A DNA stretch of 64,000 nt, from the NCBI RefSeq assembly GCF_000203815.1, contig NW_004457624.1, forward strand, positions 1,302,001 to 1,366,000, written 5' to 3'. Shown here one piece after another: positions 63,728-64,000 of the stretch; the first letter of the stretch is position 1, and each line of letters begins with the position of its first letter. The translations under genes and the position numbers were made by a program. The notes below the pieces were generated by a model. The model made no database searches, was not told where the DNA came from, and was given only the letters and a program-made list of their open reading frames with translations. This DNA is from Cavenderia fasciculata. Lineage: Eukaryota; Evosea; Eumycetozoa; Acytosteliales; Cavenderiaceae.

Positions 63728-64000
63728 TTAAATGAATAATTTGTTGTTTTCATCTTCTGTCGATAAGATGGGAACATTCTTTTGTATGACTGAAACCGTG
63801 TTGATATGTTTGATGCTCTTGCCCAGTGAAAAGTGTAAGATCACCGACAAGAAGCTTAGAATCATTGCATAGAGGAATGCATCATTACATCCTTTATCTT
63901 TATAAATGGCAATCGATATAATCGGTCCTAATAATCTTCCAAAACTATTGCATAAATAAAATACTACTGATACCATTTTCTAAAAAAATAAATAAATAAA
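63728..64000 (-). CDS. C-terminal exon of an MFS-like transporter (partial)
   Basis: The last exon starts after an acceptor at 63980 (T-rich tract then AG) and runs to the stop at 63728; the rest of the gene lies beyond the right edge. The sequence KMVSVVFYLCNSFGRLLGPIIS, IAIYKDKGCNDAFLYAMILSFLSVIL and a soluble acidic tail resembles the last two membrane segments of a major-facilitator protein (the NSFGRLLGP segment fits TM11-like motifs). The transported substrate cannot be told from this fragment. Confidence 0.6.

Overview
The window looks like nuclear DNA of a dictyostelid social amoeba. The evidence is AT-rich intergenic DNA, short introns (about 60-130 nt) with GTATGT/GTAAGT donors and T-rich acceptors, Asn/Gln homopolymer runs inside proteins, and dictyostelid-type genes: a Roco4-like LRR-Roc-COR-kinase-WD40 protein, short GATA factors, CBM49-like secreted proteins and a CudA-like regulator. 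I cannot name the species. It is probably not D. discoideum, because several genes (Roco4, psmC3, the last exon of sf3a1) are close to 45-50% GC.

Layout. 0-2.4 kb: two members (A partial, B) of a four-span membrane protein family. 2.7-8.2 kb: a diaminopimelate epimerase, a MEA1 homologue, a SAP-domain protein and a glycolate-oxidase-type 2-hydroxyacid oxidase. 8.4-18 kb: a possible 54-residue protein, a divergent tandem AAA ATPase, proteasome subunit Rpt5 and Roco4. 20-27.5 kb: a SETD7-type MORN+SET protein, a WDR41-like WD40 protein, a Gln/Asn-rich coiled-coil protein and a PH-domain protein. 27.7-29.8 kb: members C and D of the four-span family. 30.6-33.1 kb: the CudA-like regulator, with its 5' end unresolved. 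35.5-42.2 kb: a small orphan exon, a sulfotransferase, sf3a1 and a DUF218-methyltransferase fusion. 42.9-47.7 kb: PIG-O. 48.2-52.2 kb: a tandem triplication of a small secreted CBM49-like gene whose third copy is broken. 52.4-57.4 kb: an EngB-type GTPase, an F-box protein and a low-complexity protein. 60-63.2 kb: two related GATA zinc-finger genes. The right edge cuts an MFS-like transporter.

The genes are mostly unrelated housekeeping and regulatory functions: proteasome, splicing, GPI-anchor synthesis, peroxisome and mitochondrion. They are arranged as divergent or convergent pairs with short spacers. I see no operon-like or defence system. The most unusual items are the uncharacterised four-span family at two loci, the fresh CBM49 triplication with a shrinking (CAA)n leader, the DUF218-methyltransferase fusion, the AAA protein with altered catalytic motifs, the DapF gene, and two GC-richer blocks (59.03-59.74 and 61.56-62.35 kb) that I cannot identify. 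Exon boundaries were inferred by eye from splice signals, reading phase and family conservation; none is backed by transcript data.
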